A stretch of DNA of 64,000 nt from Streptomyces sp. ADI95-17 (GCF_003846175.1 NZ_ML123048.1:630962-694961); one strand, 5' to 3'. Positions 1 to 8,225 are shown, counted from the first letter of the stretch. Notes: generated from the letters alone by a model not told the origin. A program made the numbers and translations.

Positions 1-409
1 CCTCGCGCGACATGCCCATCGCGAGGCCGCCGAGCACCACGTTGCGCTCACCGGTCAGATCGCTCATCAGCGCCGCGTTCACCCCGAGCAGCGAGGGCTG
101 CCCGTCGGTGTAGACCTTGCCGTGCTCGGTCGGCAGCAGGCCGGCGATGGCCCGCAGCAGGGTCGACTTGCCGGAGCCGTTGGTGCCGATGAGGCCGATC
201 GCCTCGCCACGGTAGGCGGTGAAGGAGACGCCGCGGACGGCGTGCACCTTGCGCACCCCGCGCGATTCGCCCTTGCCGCGCTTCATGATCCGGCTCAGTG
301 CCGCGGTCGCGCTGCCCTTGCCGCCGCCGGCGCCGTTGACGCGGTACACGATGTGCACGTCGTCGGCGATGACGGTGGGAACGCGCCCCGGAGTCTTGTC
401 GTCAGCCAC
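1..409 (-). CDS. ABC exporter ATP-binding protein, TagH-like (3' end outside window)
   Basis: Nucleotide-binding subunit of a polysaccharide/teichoic-acid-type ABC-2 exporter. About 136 codons are visible, starting at a GTG (407-409) that overlaps the permease stop by 8 bp (GTGGCTGA). The Walker A motif GTNGSGKST is clear. The N-terminus has an insertion rich in Gly, Lys and Arg before the first core strand, as in TagH/RfbE-type subunits. The Walker B and signature motifs, and any C-terminal substrate-recognition domain, lie beyond base 1. Overlap with the permease indicates translational coupling, and position at the end of the envelope-polymer cluster points to export of its product. Family call is firm, exact substrate is inferred. 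Confidence 0.88.
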   Translation of the reverse strand, partial: MADDKTPGRVPTVIADDVHIVYRVNGAGGGKGSATAALSRIMKRGKGESRGVRKVHAVRGVSFTAYRGEAIGLIGTNGSGKSTLLRAIAGLLPTEHGKVYTDGQPSLLGVNAALMSDLTGERNVVLGGLAMGMSRE

Positions 410-1331
410 GGCCGTACCGTTCCTCTGCCTTCCAGAAGTACACGAAGCCCACCAGGCCGACCAGGACCGCCCAGCCGAGCGCCACGATCCAGACGTGTGC
501 CGGCAGGTTGCCCGAGCCGTAGCCGTCGATCAGCGCGAAGCGGACCAGGTCCATGTAGATGGCCGCCGGGTTGTACTGCAGAACGTTGGCGATCCAGTCC
601 GGCTTGTCCTTGAGCATCACCGGGATGGAGAACATGACGCCCGACGCGTACATCCAGGTCCGCATGACGAACGGCATCAGCTGCGCGAGGTCGGGGGTCT
701 TGCTGCCGAGCCGGGCCATGATCAGCGCCAGGCCGGTGTTGAAGACGAACTGCATGACCAGCGCCGGAACGATCAGCAGCCAGGAGAGGCTCGGGTAGCT
801 GCCGAAGGCGATCGCCACGGCCGCCAGCACGATCATCGAGAACAGCAGCTGCTGGAGCTGCTGGAGCGAGAACGAGATCGGCAGCGAGGCGCGCGGGAAG
901 TGCAGTGCGCGGACCAGTCCCAGATTGCCGGAAATGGCCCGCACGCCCGCCATCACCGAACTCTGGGTGAAGGTGAAGACGAAGACGCCGGTCACCAGGA
1001 ACGGGATGAAGACCTCCTGGGTCATTCCCTTCCTGGTCCCCAGGATCAGCCCGAAGATCAAGTAGTAGACCAGGGCGTTCAGCAGCGGTGTGGCCACCTG
1101 CCAGAGCTGGCCCAGCTTCGCCTGGCTGTACTGGGCGGTCAGCTTCGCCCTGGAGAACGCCATGATGAAGTGGCGCCGGCCCCAGAGCTGCCGGATGTAT
1201 TCGAAGAGCCCTGGCCGGGCGCCGCTCACCGTCAGGCCGTACTTGGCGGCCAGGGCGGCCGAGGTCAGGCCGTCGTCGGCGGATGGTGGGGTGCTCAATG
1301 CGACCGCACCATCATGGGTTGTGTCACTCAC
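402..1331 (-). CDS. ABC-2 type polysaccharide/teichoic acid export permease, TagG-like
   Basis: A 309-residue membrane permease of the ABC-2 family. After a cytosolic N-terminus of about 65 residues it shows about six hydrophobic segments, including the stretch beginning ALVYYLIFGLILG and the C-terminal VALGWAVLVGLVG. This is the usual size and layout of TagG/RfbA/Wzm proteins that move lipid-linked glycans across the membrane. Start is a GTG at 1329-1331. The gap of 107 bp to the upstream glycosyltransferase stop is the largest in the cluster, so a secondary promoter is possible there. It should pair with the ATPase that overlaps its 3' end. A different lipid-linked substrate is possible. 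Confidence 0.88.
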   Translation of the reverse strand: MSDTTHDGAVALSTPPSADDGLTSAALAAKYGLTVSGARPGLFEYIRQLWGRRHFIMAFSRAKLTAQYSQAKLGQLWQVATPLLNALVYYLIFGLILGTRKGMTQEVFIPFLVTGVFVFTFTQSSVMAGVRAISGNLGLVRALHFPRASLPISFSLQQLQQLLFSMIVLAAVAIAFGSYPSLSWLLIVPALVMQFVFNTGLALIMARLGSKTPDLAQLMPFVMRTWMYASGVMFSIPVMLKDKPDWIANVLQYNPAAIYMDLVRFALIDGYGSGNLPAHVWIVALGWAVLVGLVGFVYFWKAEERYGRG

Positions 1332-1438
1332 CAGATGAAACTCTCGTATTCAGGATGCGCAGCCAGTCGCGGGCGCGGCTCGGAGCGGACAGGTCCCGTG
1401 AAGAAAACGTACGTCCCATGCTCTCAGAGGTGAGCCTC

Positions 1439-2323
1439 TCAGATCACGGGAGGTCGGCCCAGTCTGGTCAGCCGCCAGACCGTGCGCCATTTCATCGGGC
1501 GGCGGGTGCCGCACGGCGTGGCCCAGCCTTCCCGGAAGCCGCTGAGCCATGCCTTCAGCGCCGGGCCCGAGGGCTTGCGGACCAGGGTCAGCAGCAGCCA
1601 CACCCCGAGGTAGACGGGGACCAGCGGCGCGGGCAGATTGCGGCGGGCCAGCCAGACCCGGTTGCGGGCCACCATGCGGTGGTACACCGCGTGCCGCGAG
1701 GGGGCGGTCGTCGGGTGGTTGAGGACCATGTCCGCGCGGTAGTCGATCATCCAGCCGGCGTCCAGCGCCCGCCAGGCGAGATCGGTCTCCTCGTGCGCGT
1801 AGAAGAACCGGCCGGGCAGCGGTCCGACCTCGGCGATGACCTTGGTCCGTACGGCGTTGGCGCCGCCCAGGAAGGTCGTCACGCGTGAGGAGCGCATCGG
1901 GTCGGCGGCGCGCAGCCGGGGCACGTGGCGGCGCTGTGTGACCCCGGTGTCCGGGTCGGCGATGCGGAAGCTGATGATTCCCAGCCCGGGATCTGCCTCG
2001 AATGCCTGCCGGCAGAGCTCGGCGGTGTCGCTGAGCGGCAGCAGTCCGTCGTCGTCGAGGAAGAGCAGGGCGTCCACGTCGGCGCCGGACGGGCCGAAGG
2101 CCTCGATCCCGACGTTGCGGCCGCCGGGGATGCCCAGGTTCTCGGGCAGCTCGACGGTCCGCACCCCCGCGGGGACGTCCGGCACGGGGGCGCCGTTGCC
2201 GACGACCACCACCTCGATTCGGTCGCCGTCCTGCCCGGCGACCGAATCGAGGAGAGCGCGGAGCTCGTCAGGGCGGTTGCCCATCGTGATGACGACCGCG
2301 CCGAGTTTCATGGGGGTGCTCAC
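1439..2323 (-). CDS. glycosyltransferase family 2
   Basis: A 294-residue GT2 (GT-A fold) enzyme. It opens with a typical nucleotide-binding strand (GAVVITMGNRPDELRALLDS). At about residues 90-95 it has LFLDDD, the DxD-like motif that holds the metal and nucleotide sugar. The acceptor side includes ETDLAWRALDAG, the ED-like motif of inverting GT2 enzymes. No strong transmembrane domain is seen apart from a hydrophobic patch near residues 225-240, so it is probably a peripheral cytosolic enzyme. Its ATG overlaps the stop of the upstream CDP-alcohol phosphotransferase by 4 bp (ATGA). It probably adds sugar to the polymer or lipid made by this cluster. Donor and acceptor cannot be told from sequence. 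Confidence 0.88.
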   Translation of the reverse strand: MSTPMKLGAVVITMGNRPDELRALLDSVAGQDGDRIEVVVVGNGAPVPDVPAGVRTVELPENLGIPGGRNVGIEAFGPSGADVDALLFLDDDGLLPLSDTAELCRQAFEADPGLGIISFRIADPDTGVTQRRHVPRLRAADPMRSSRVTTFLGGANAVRTKVIAEVGPLPGRFFYAHEETDLAWRALDAGWMIDYRADMVLNHPTTAPSRHAVYHRMVARNRVWLARRNLPAPLVPVYLGVWLLLTLVRKPSGPALKAWLSGFREGWATPCGTRRPMKWRTVWRLTRLGRPPVI

Positions 2324-3099
2324 TTCAGCCTGCTCGACGCCAGGATCGACACCAGGTGCAGGAGCGTCTGGAGCAGCGCGATGCCGGCCAGCACCGCGAC
2401 CATGAGACGGCTGAAGAACAGGTCGTCACGGACCGCGTCGAGGACGGCCGCCACCAGGATGACCAGTGACGCCTCGACCCCGAGGATGAGCCGGTGGAAC
2501 TTGAGCGCGCCGGCGGCCCGGCGGGCGAACGCCATTCCGGACGAGCGCGGCTCCGAAGCGGCCTCCTTGACCGGCGGCAGTCCGCCCTGGTGGCGCGCGA
2601 CACCCACGAGGTCGGTCTCGGCCTTGATCAGGATGGCGCCGAGGGCCGCGAGCGTACCGAGGAAGGCCCAGAGCCAGTCGATCCGTCCGCTGCCCCACAG
2701 GTCGGCGGCGCGCAGGCCGAAGCCGACCAGCACGGCCGCGTCGCAGAGGTACGCGCCGACCCGGTCCAGGTAGACCCCGCCCAGCGAGAACTGCTTCTTC
2801 CAGCGGGCCACCTCGCCGTCGACGCAGTCGAGCAGCAGGTAGAGCTGGACGGCGAGCACTCCGAGGAGCGCGCCGGGGATGCCGGGAACGAGCAGGGCCG
2901 GTGCGGCGAGCACGCCCGCGACGGTCATCACGTAGGTCAGCTGGTTGGGCGTGACCCTGGTGTTCACCAGGTGCCGGTCGATGCGCAGCGAGATCTCGCG
3001 CATGTAGAGCCGACCCGCCCAGTGCTCACCGCTGCGCCGGTCCTTCACGCCCGGCGGGTGCACGACCGGACGGAGTTCAGCTATGGATGGCTTTTGCAT
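2320..3099 (-). CDS. CDP-alcohol phosphatidyltransferase family protein (atypical signature)
   Basis: A 259-residue membrane enzyme of the family that moves a phosphoalcohol from a CDP-alcohol to a hydroxyl acceptor. Start MQKPSIAEL (ATG 3097-3099) overlaps the upstream dehydrogenase by 23 bp. Hydrophobic segments flank the family signature beginning DCVDGEVAR. The canonical signature ends G-x3-D-x3-D. Here it reads GVYLDRVGA, so the last aspartate, the usual catalytic base, is alanine, with another Asp five residues later. The sister enzyme in the same cluster (4860-6686) keeps all the aspartates. Either this protein uses an alternative residue or it works as a partner of the sister protein. 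The reaction in this pathway is inferred from neighbours. Confidence 0.85.
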   Translation of the reverse strand: MQKPSIAELRPVVHPPGVKDRRSGEHWAGRLYMREISLRIDRHLVNTRVTPNQLTYVMTVAGVLAAPALLVPGIPGALLGVLAVQLYLLLDCVDGEVARWKKQFSLGGVYLDRVGAYLCDAAVLVGFGLRAADLWGSGRIDWLWAFLGTLAALGAILIKAETDLVGVARHQGGLPPVKEAASEPRSSGMAFARRAAGALKFHRLILGVEASLVILVAAVLDAVRDDLFFSRLMVAVLAGIALLQTLLHLVSILASSRLK

Positions 3100-4138
3100 A
3101 GTCGGCGTACGCGTCCCTGATCTGGTCGGTGGACAGGTTGAGGTGTTCCAGGATCGTGAAGCGCCCCGGACGGGTCTGCGGGGCGTAGTCGACGGCCTGG
3201 ACGAACTCGTCGGCGGTGAAACCGATCTCTTCGGGCACGACCGGCAGCCCGTGGCGGCGCAGCGTGGCAGCCATGTGCAGCGACTCCTCGCGGGCGCCGC
3301 GCAGATGCATGGCGAAGCAGGCGCCGAGGCCGACCTGCTCGCCGTGGCTGGCCGCACGCTTGGGGTACAGCAGGTCGAAGGCGTGGTTGATCTCGTGGCA
3401 GGCGCCGGAGGCCGGCCGGGAGTCCCCGGCGACGGACATCGAGATGCCGGTGAGCACCAGGCCCTCGGCCAGCACCTTGAGGAAGGCGTCGTCGCCGATC
3501 CCGCCCGGGTGGCGCAGCACGGCCTCGCCCGCCTGCCGGGCCATGGCCGCCGCGAGTCCGTCGATCTCCTCGCCGTTGACCTCGTGGGCGAGCTCCCAGT
3601 CGGCCACGCAGGAGATGTTGGAGACCGCGTCGCCGATGCCGGAGCGCACGAAGCGGGCCGGTGCCTGGCGGACGATGTCGAGGTCGATGACCACGGCGAT
3701 CGGGGTGGGTACTCCGTAGGAGCCCCGGCCGTTGTCGTTGTCGAGCGTCGCGACCGGCGAGCAGAGGCCGTCGTGGGCGAGGTTCGTCGCCACCGCGACC
3801 ATGGGCAGCCCGACCCGCGCCGCGGCGTACTTCGCCACGTCGACGATCTTGCCGCCGCCGAGGCCGACCACGGCGTCGTACCGGTTGCCCTTGATGTCGT
3901 CGGCCAGCTTGACCGCCGAGTCGAGGGTGCCGTCGGTCACGGGGTACCAGTGGGCTCCGGGCAGCGCGGGCGTCAGCCGCTCGCGCAGGGCACGCCCCGA
4001 GCCGTCGCTGATCGCGACGGCGAGCTTGCCGGAGGCGGAGATCCGCTGGTCGGCGAGGAGGCCGGCCAGATCGTCCAGGGCGCCGCGACGGATGTCGACG
4101 ACGACCGGGGACGGAATGAGCCGGGTCAGTACTGGCAC
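3077..4138 (-). CDS. iron-containing alcohol dehydrogenase, sn-glycerol-1-phosphate dehydrogenase-like
   Basis: A 353-residue group III alcohol dehydrogenase / dehydroquinate-synthase-fold protein. The nucleotide-binding motif GLGGGKIVDVAKYAA is present. Metal-site histidines sit in ACHEINHAFD and ASHGEQVGLG, with an upstream Asp in NLAHDGLCSP. The overall pattern resembles AraM/EgsA enzymes, which reduce dihydroxyacetone phosphate to sn-glycerol-1-phosphate. Start is a GTG (4136-4138) that overlaps the nucleotidyltransferase gene by 13 bp. Next to a cytidylyltransferase-like gene and two CDP-alcohol phosphotransferases, a role in making the alcohol-phosphate precursor is likely. Another polyol or keto-sugar substrate cannot be excluded. 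Confidence 0.82.
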   Translation of the reverse strand: MPVLTRLIPSPVVVDIRRGALDDLAGLLADQRISASGKLAVAISDGSGRALRERLTPALPGAHWYPVTDGTLDSAVKLADDIKGNRYDAVVGLGGGKIVDVAKYAAARVGLPMVAVATNLAHDGLCSPVATLDNDNGRGSYGVPTPIAVVIDLDIVRQAPARFVRSGIGDAVSNISCVADWELAHEVNGEEIDGLAAAMARQAGEAVLRHPGGIGDDAFLKVLAEGLVLTGISMSVAGDSRPASGACHEINHAFDLLYPKRAASHGEQVGLGACFAMHLRGAREESLHMAATLRRHGLPVVPEEIGFTADEFVQAVDYAPQTRPGRFTILEHLNLSTDQIRDAYADYAKAIHS

Positions 4139-4863
4139 GCGATCTCACGGCCCTTCGCGAGGTCGTCGTGGTTGTCGATCTCCACCCACGTGACTTCGCC
4201 GATGGGGGCCACGTCAATGGTGAAGCCGCGGTTCACGAGCTCCTGGTAGCCGTCCTCGTAGTAGAGGTCGGGGTCGCGCTCGAAGGTCGCCTTCAGGGCG
4301 TCCGCGAGCTCCTCGGCGGCCTCGGGCTCGATGAGGGTGACGCCGATGTACTCACCGGTCGCGGTGGCCGGGTCCATCAGCTTGGTGATGCGCCGCACAC
4401 CCTTGCCGTCCTCGGTGATGACCTTCATCTCCTCGTCGGCGAGCTGCTTCACCGTGTCGAGGGCGAGGATGATCTTCTGCCCCTCGCCGCGGGCGGCGAG
4501 CAGGGTCTTCTCGACGGAGACCGGGTGGACGGTGTCTCCGTTGGCCAGGATGACGCCGCGCTTGAGCACCTCGCGGGCGCACCACAGGGAGTAGGCGTTG
4601 TTCCACTCCTCGGCCTTGTCGTTGTCGATCAGGGTGAGGGTCACGCCGTACTTGGCCTCGAACTCGGCCTTGCGCGCGTACACGGCCTCCTTGCGGTAGC
4701 CGACGACGACGGCGACCTCGGTGAGGCCTATCTCCGCGAAGTTGGCCAGCGTGAGGTCCAGCACCGTCTTCTCGCCGTCGACAGGCACGAGGGCCTTCGG
4801 AAGCGTGTCGGTGTAGGGGCGCAGACGCCGTCCTGCACCGGCTGCCAGTACGAGGCCGATCAT
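4126..4863 (-). CDS. NTP transferase, phosphocholine/polyol-phosphate cytidylyltransferase-like
   Basis: A 245-residue nucleotidyltransferase with the signature AAGAGRRLRPYTDTLPKALV at its N-terminus. This matches sugar-phosphate and LicC-like nucleotidyltransferases. NGDTVH (about residue 111) supplies a metal-binding Asp, and the C-terminus has WVEIDNHDDLAKG, like the WxxxD...DL element of LicC and inositol-1-phosphate cytidylyltransferases. It lacks the long left-handed beta-helix of GlmU or RfbA-type variants. Its ATG overlaps the TGA of the DUF5941 gene by 4 bp. It probably activates the phosphorylated alcohol made by the neighbouring dehydrogenase, giving the CDP-alcohol used by the two phosphotransferases. 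Nucleotide and alcohol are inferred. Confidence 0.85.
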   Translation of the reverse strand: MIGLVLAAGAGRRLRPYTDTLPKALVPVDGEKTVLDLTLANFAEIGLTEVAVVVGYRKEAVYARKAEFEAKYGVTLTLIDNDKAEEWNNAYSLWCAREVLKRGVILANGDTVHPVSVEKTLLAARGEGQKIILALDTVKQLADEEMKVITEDGKGVRRITKLMDPATATGEYIGVTLIEPEAAEELADALKATFERDPDLYYEDGYQELVNRGFTIDVAPIGEVTWVEIDNHDDLAKGREIACQY

Positions 4864-6686
4864 GCGGGTTCTCCTTCGTCGTGAACGGCGGGTGCTCCGG
4901 AGGACACCCAGAAGCGGATGGACTCCACGAGCACCACCAGTGCCACCGCCACCGCGAGGGTGGTGAGCGCCACGGTGAAAGCCGAATGCTGTGTGAATAC
5001 GGCGGCGAGTACGGCCACCACCAGGGTGCGGCCCTCGTGCCCACCGATCGTGCGTACCAGCCACTGGGGCGGCGCGCCGGTGCCGCCGCGAATGCGGTAC
5101 ACCGTGTCGTAGTGATGGTAGGCGACCGCCGAGACCAGCCCGAAGGCCGCGGGAAGGGCTCCCGGGACGTCGCTGCGGGCGGCGAGGATCAGGACGGTGC
5201 AGTACTCGGCCGCCCTGAATATCGGGGGCACGAGCCAGTCGAGTGCGCCCTTGAGCGGGCGGGCCACCGCCACACCGGAGCAGATCGCGTAGAAGACCGC
5301 GGCGAAGATCATCTGCTTGCTGCCGAAGGGCTGCTGCAGGGCCGCGGCGATCAGCGCTCCGGTGCCGACGAATGCGATCACCGGGGCGCTGAAGGCACCC
5401 GGGATCCGGGGGCCCCGGGCCGCGACGAACTGGGCGAGGGGTCCGGAGTCGGCCAGCTCGGCGAGGGCACGGGCGGCCCGGTCGGTGCGCTCGGCCTTGC
5501 GGGTCAGCGAGCGCAGCAGCCGGCCGGCGGTGGTGTAGCAGGCGGCGAAGGCGCAGCCGATGAGCAGGGCGTAGAAGACGATCCGGGGGGTGGTCACCGC
5601 GGTCAGTACCGCGATCATCGCCCAGCGCTCACCGATCGGCAGCACTATCATCCGGCGCACCCAGACGGTCCAGCCGACGCTGTCGAGCCGGTCGGAGAGT
5701 GCCGCCGTGGGGCTGGAATTGGCCACCGCGTCGTGGTTGGCCTCGTTGAACGAGAAGTCGATGACGTGCCGGCATGCCTGGAGCACCATCGCGCCGAGGG
5801 CGAGCGCCCATACGTCGTCACCGCCGCGGGCGGCGCCGAGCGCGAGGCCCGCGTAGTAGGCGTACTCCTTGGCCCGGTCGAAGGTCGCGTCCAGCCAGGC
5901 GCCCATCGTCGAGTACTGCAGCGAGTAGCGGGCGAGCTGCCCGTCGGTGCAGTCCAGGATGAAGGAGAGGAGCAACAGCACCCCGGCCGCGACGTAGCCG
6001 CCGCGGGTGCCGGTCGCCGCGCTGCCGGCCGCGATCAGCGCGGTCAGCAGGGACGCGGTGGTGACCTGGTTCGGCGTGAGGCCGCGGCGGGCGCACCAGC
6101 GGGCGATGTAGCGGGAGTAGGGGCTGATGAAGAACGTGGTGAAGAAGCCGTCGTGGGCCTTCACCGCGCTGCGCAGCCGCACCGCCTCGTCGTCGACCGA
6201 GGCGAGGGCGCTCTCCGCCTCGGCGCGCGTGGGTGCGTCCGTCGGCACGGCCGCGACCAGCGAGCCCAGCTCGGGGCGCTGTACGGAGGTGCCCTCGGCG
6301 TCCATGGTGACGGCGAGGCGGCCCGGCACGGTGCGGTCAGTGACCGGTGCGGCGGGCGTGCCCGTGGGGACACCGGCGCCGACGGCCTCGGCCGTGGTGT
6401 CCAGGGCCCGGACGAGCGCGGGTCGTGCCTCCGGCTGCGCGGTGAGCGCGCCGGGCACGGTGGCGGCGGGGAAGCGCGGGTCGGTCAGTCCGAGCCGGAG
6501 GGCATGGACATGGCCGACGAAACGGGGGTCGACCAGTGCGACCCGGCGGTCGGCGGGGACGGCCGAGAGCAGCCGTGCGGCCTCGGTCACATCGGCGGCG
6601 ACCTGTACGTCGAAGCCCAGCGACCGCAGGTCGTCCGCGAGCGACGACCCGGGTACCGGTGCACCGGTGAGGATGGCGGTCGACAG
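4860..6686 (-). CDS. DUF5941 protein with CDP-alcohol phosphatidyltransferase domain; CTG start proposed
   Basis: A 608-residue protein if it starts at the CTG at 6684-6686; the first ATG/GTG in frame is at 6590. Residues 1 to about 150 resemble a nucleotide-sugar-like regulatory domain. The middle (about 190-330) is a CDP-alcohol phosphatidyltransferase domain with an intact signature, DCTDGQLAR then GAWLDATFD. The rest is a multi-pass membrane region that I place in the DUF5941 family. Start evidence: an in-frame stop lies just upstream, and AAGGAG (6696-6701) sits 9 nt before CTG, with none suitable before the GTG at 6590. It is the first gene of the minus-strand envelope cluster and overlaps the next gene by ATGA. 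It probably transfers a phosphoalcohol to a lipid or glycan acceptor. Confidence 0.83.
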   Translation of the reverse strand: MSTAILTGAPVPGSSLADDLRSLGFDVQVAADVTEAARLLSAVPADRRVALVDPRFVGHVHALRLGLTDPRFPAATVPGALTAQPEARPALVRALDTTAEAVGAGVPTGTPAAPVTDRTVPGRLAVTMDAEGTSVQRPELGSLVAAVPTDAPTRAEAESALASVDDEAVRLRSAVKAHDGFFTTFFISPYSRYIARWCARRGLTPNQVTTASLLTALIAAGSAATGTRGGYVAAGVLLLLSFILDCTDGQLARYSLQYSTMGAWLDATFDRAKEYAYYAGLALGAARGGDDVWALALGAMVLQACRHVIDFSFNEANHDAVANSSPTAALSDRLDSVGWTVWVRRMIVLPIGERWAMIAVLTAVTTPRIVFYALLIGCAFAACYTTAGRLLRSLTRKAERTDRAARALAELADSGPLAQFVAARGPRIPGAFSAPVIAFVGTGALIAAALQQPFGSKQMIFAAVFYAICSGVAVARPLKGALDWLVPPIFRAAEYCTVLILAARSDVPGALPAAFGLVSAVAYHHYDTVYRIRGGTGAPPQWLVRTIGGHEGRTLVVAVLAAVFTQHSAFTVALTTLAVAVALVVLVESIRFWVSSGAPAVHDEGEPA

Positions 6687-6701
6687 ACGAACTCACTCCT
6701 T
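6684..6701 (-). promoter_or_regulatory. ribosome-binding site and CTG start deciding the DUF5941 gene start
   Basis: On the minus strand AAGGAG (6696-6701) is followed after 9 nt by CTG (6684-6686), which opens the frame as (M)STAILTGAPVPGSS. An in-frame TGA lies immediately upstream, so there is no room for an earlier ATG or GTG. Confidence 0.6.
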
Positions 6702-6924
6702 GGTGCTGACGGGGTCGGCGCGCGACAGTGCGGCCCGGATGCGGGCCGGCGGCACGTCGGCAGAGGCTATCGGATGAACGGAAGCGCGAGTTCACTGCCT
6801 GTTTGCGCTCTGTTCGGGGTGGACCGGCATCATGCGACGCCGTCCGCGATCATCATCGTCGATCGCCGCCTCGCCTGACAAAACGCGAGGGTGCGGCCTC
6901 AGCCGGGCCCGCCGCGCCACCTCG

Positions 6925-6952
6925 CTGACCTGCAAGCATTTCCGCAGGTCAG
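6925..6952. promoter_or_regulatory. 9-bp perfect inverted repeat in the 380-bp divergent intergenic region
   Basis: CTGACCTGC (6925-6933) and GCAGGTCAG (6944-6952) form a perfect inverted repeat around 10 nt. It lies about 115 bp upstream of the CDF transporter and about 240 bp upstream of the DUF5941 gene. It could be an operator, for example for a metal-responsive regulator, or an RNA hairpin. Apart from it, I see no coding sequence between 6687 and 7066. Confidence 0.45.
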
Positions 6953-7066
6953 AGCATATGACAACGGTGTTCAGTGCCGTGTTGCCGGATACCCCCCACC
7001 CGTAGTTCACTGGCATTGCCCGGGCCGACCGCGTCCGGGCCGAACAACGACCGGGAGGCGTTCCCC

Positions 7067-8008
7067 ATGGGGGCAGGGCACGACCACGGGCACACACACG
7101 GCGGGCCGCCGCCCACCGGCACGGCAGCCGCCGCGTACCGGGGGCGGCTGCGGATCGCGCTCGGCATCACACTCACCGTGATGGTCGTGGAGATCGTCGG
7201 CGGTGTGCTCGCCGACTCGCTCGCGCTGATCGCCGACGCGGCCCACATGGCGACCGACGCCCTCGGCCTCGGCATGGCGCTGCTGGCGATCCACTTCGCC
7301 AACCGGCCGGCCGGGGTGAACCGCACCTTCGGCTACGCCCGCGCCGAGATCCTCGCCGCTCTGGCCAACTGTCTGCTGCTGCTCGGTGTGGGCGGCTTCC
7401 TGCTCTTCGAGGCCGTCGAGCGCTTCATCACCCCGGCCGAGACCAGGGGCGGGCTGACGATCGCGTTCGCCCTGGTCGGCATGGCCGCCAACATGGTCTC
7501 GCTGTCGCTGCTGATGCGCGGGCAGAAGGACAGTCTCAATGTGCGCGGGGCCTATCTGGAGGTGCTCGCGGACACGCTCGGCTCGTTCGCGGTGCTGGTC
7601 TCGGCGGGGATCATCCTGGCCACCGGCTGGCAGGCCGCCGACCCGATCGCCTCGCTGGTCATCGGCCTGATGATCGTCCCCCGTACCGTGAAGCTGCTCA
7701 GGGAGACGCTCAACGTGCTGCTGGAGTCGGCGCCCAAGGGGGTCGACATGGGAGAGGTGCGGGCCCACATCACCGCACTGCCCGGGGTGCTGGACGTGCA
7801 CGACCTGCACGCCTGGACGATCACCTCGGGGATGCCGGTGCTCTCCGCCCATGTGGTGGTGCGCCAGGACATGCTCGACTCGATCGGCCACGAGAAGCTC
7901 CTCCATGAGCTGCAGGGCTGCCTCGGCGTCCATTTCGACGTGGAGCACTGCACCTTCCAGCTGGAGCCGAGCGGCCATGCCGAGCACGAGGCCAAGCTCT
8001 GCCACTGA
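7067..8008 (+). CDS. cation diffusion facilitator (zinc/cobalt-type efflux), CzcD-like
   Basis: A 313-residue CDF transporter that exports divalent metal in exchange for protons. The His-rich N-terminus (GHDHGHTHGG) is typical of zinc members. Six transmembrane segments follow. The second carries HMATD (HxxxD) in ADAAHMATDALG, about residue 59. The fifth carries EVLAD, where many CzcD/ZitB proteins have HxxxD, so one metal-site His is replaced by Glu. The cytosolic C-terminal domain runs from about residue 210 to the end. ATG 7067 was chosen over an upstream in-frame start at 6974 because GGGAGG (7053-7058) lies 8 nt before it. It appears monocistronic. Confidence 0.9.
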   Translation: MGAGHDHGHTHGGPPPTGTAAAAYRGRLRIALGITLTVMVVEIVGGVLADSLALIADAAHMATDALGLGMALLAIHFANRPAGVNRTFGYARAEILAALANCLLLLGVGGFLLFEAVERFITPAETRGGLTIAFALVGMAANMVSLSLLMRGQKDSLNVRGAYLEVLADTLGSFAVLVSAGIILATGWQAADPIASLVIGLMIVPRTVKLLRETLNVLLESAPKGVDMGEVRAHITALPGVLDVHDLHAWTITSGMPVLSAHVVVRQDMLDSIGHEKLLHELQGCLGVHFDVEHCTFQLEPSGHAEHEAKLCH

Positions 8009-8095
8009 CCGGCCCCCGGCCCCGGTCAGACGGGCCATGTAAGGTATTCGCAGAGGCGTTCGGCCTCCCCATGTGCGAGAGAGGAGCTGAGGTTG

Positions 8096-8164
8096 ATGAC
8101 CGTCGCGACGGCGCCCGCCCGGCGCAGCATCCGGTCCTTCCTCATCTCCCGGGTTCTCGGCTAA
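8096..8164 (+). CDS. 22-residue short ORF upstream of the methyltransferase-GNAT gene
   Basis: ATG 8096-8098 is preceded by GAGGAG (8081-8086) with 9 nt spacing and ends at TAA 8162-8164. The peptide reads MTVATAPARRSIRSFLISRV then LG: basic, no Cys, no membrane segment. The spacing is as good as for any gene here. It lies 61 bp before the TTG of the next gene on the same strand, so it could be a leader peptide or a small protein. I do not recognise it. Confidence 0.45.
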   Translation: MTVATAPARRSIRSFLISRVLG

Positions 8165-8225
8165 CGCCCCGACTCCCACCGGGTCGACCCGTTGGCCGGA
8201 GCCCTCGTATTCAAGGGTTCCCACG

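Noticed and set aside
1410-1442. short dyad AGAGG-TGAG-CCTCT just after the glycosyltransferase stop
   Set aside because: Only 5-bp arms and the cluster continues 80 bp later, so evidence for a terminator is too weak to list as a feature.
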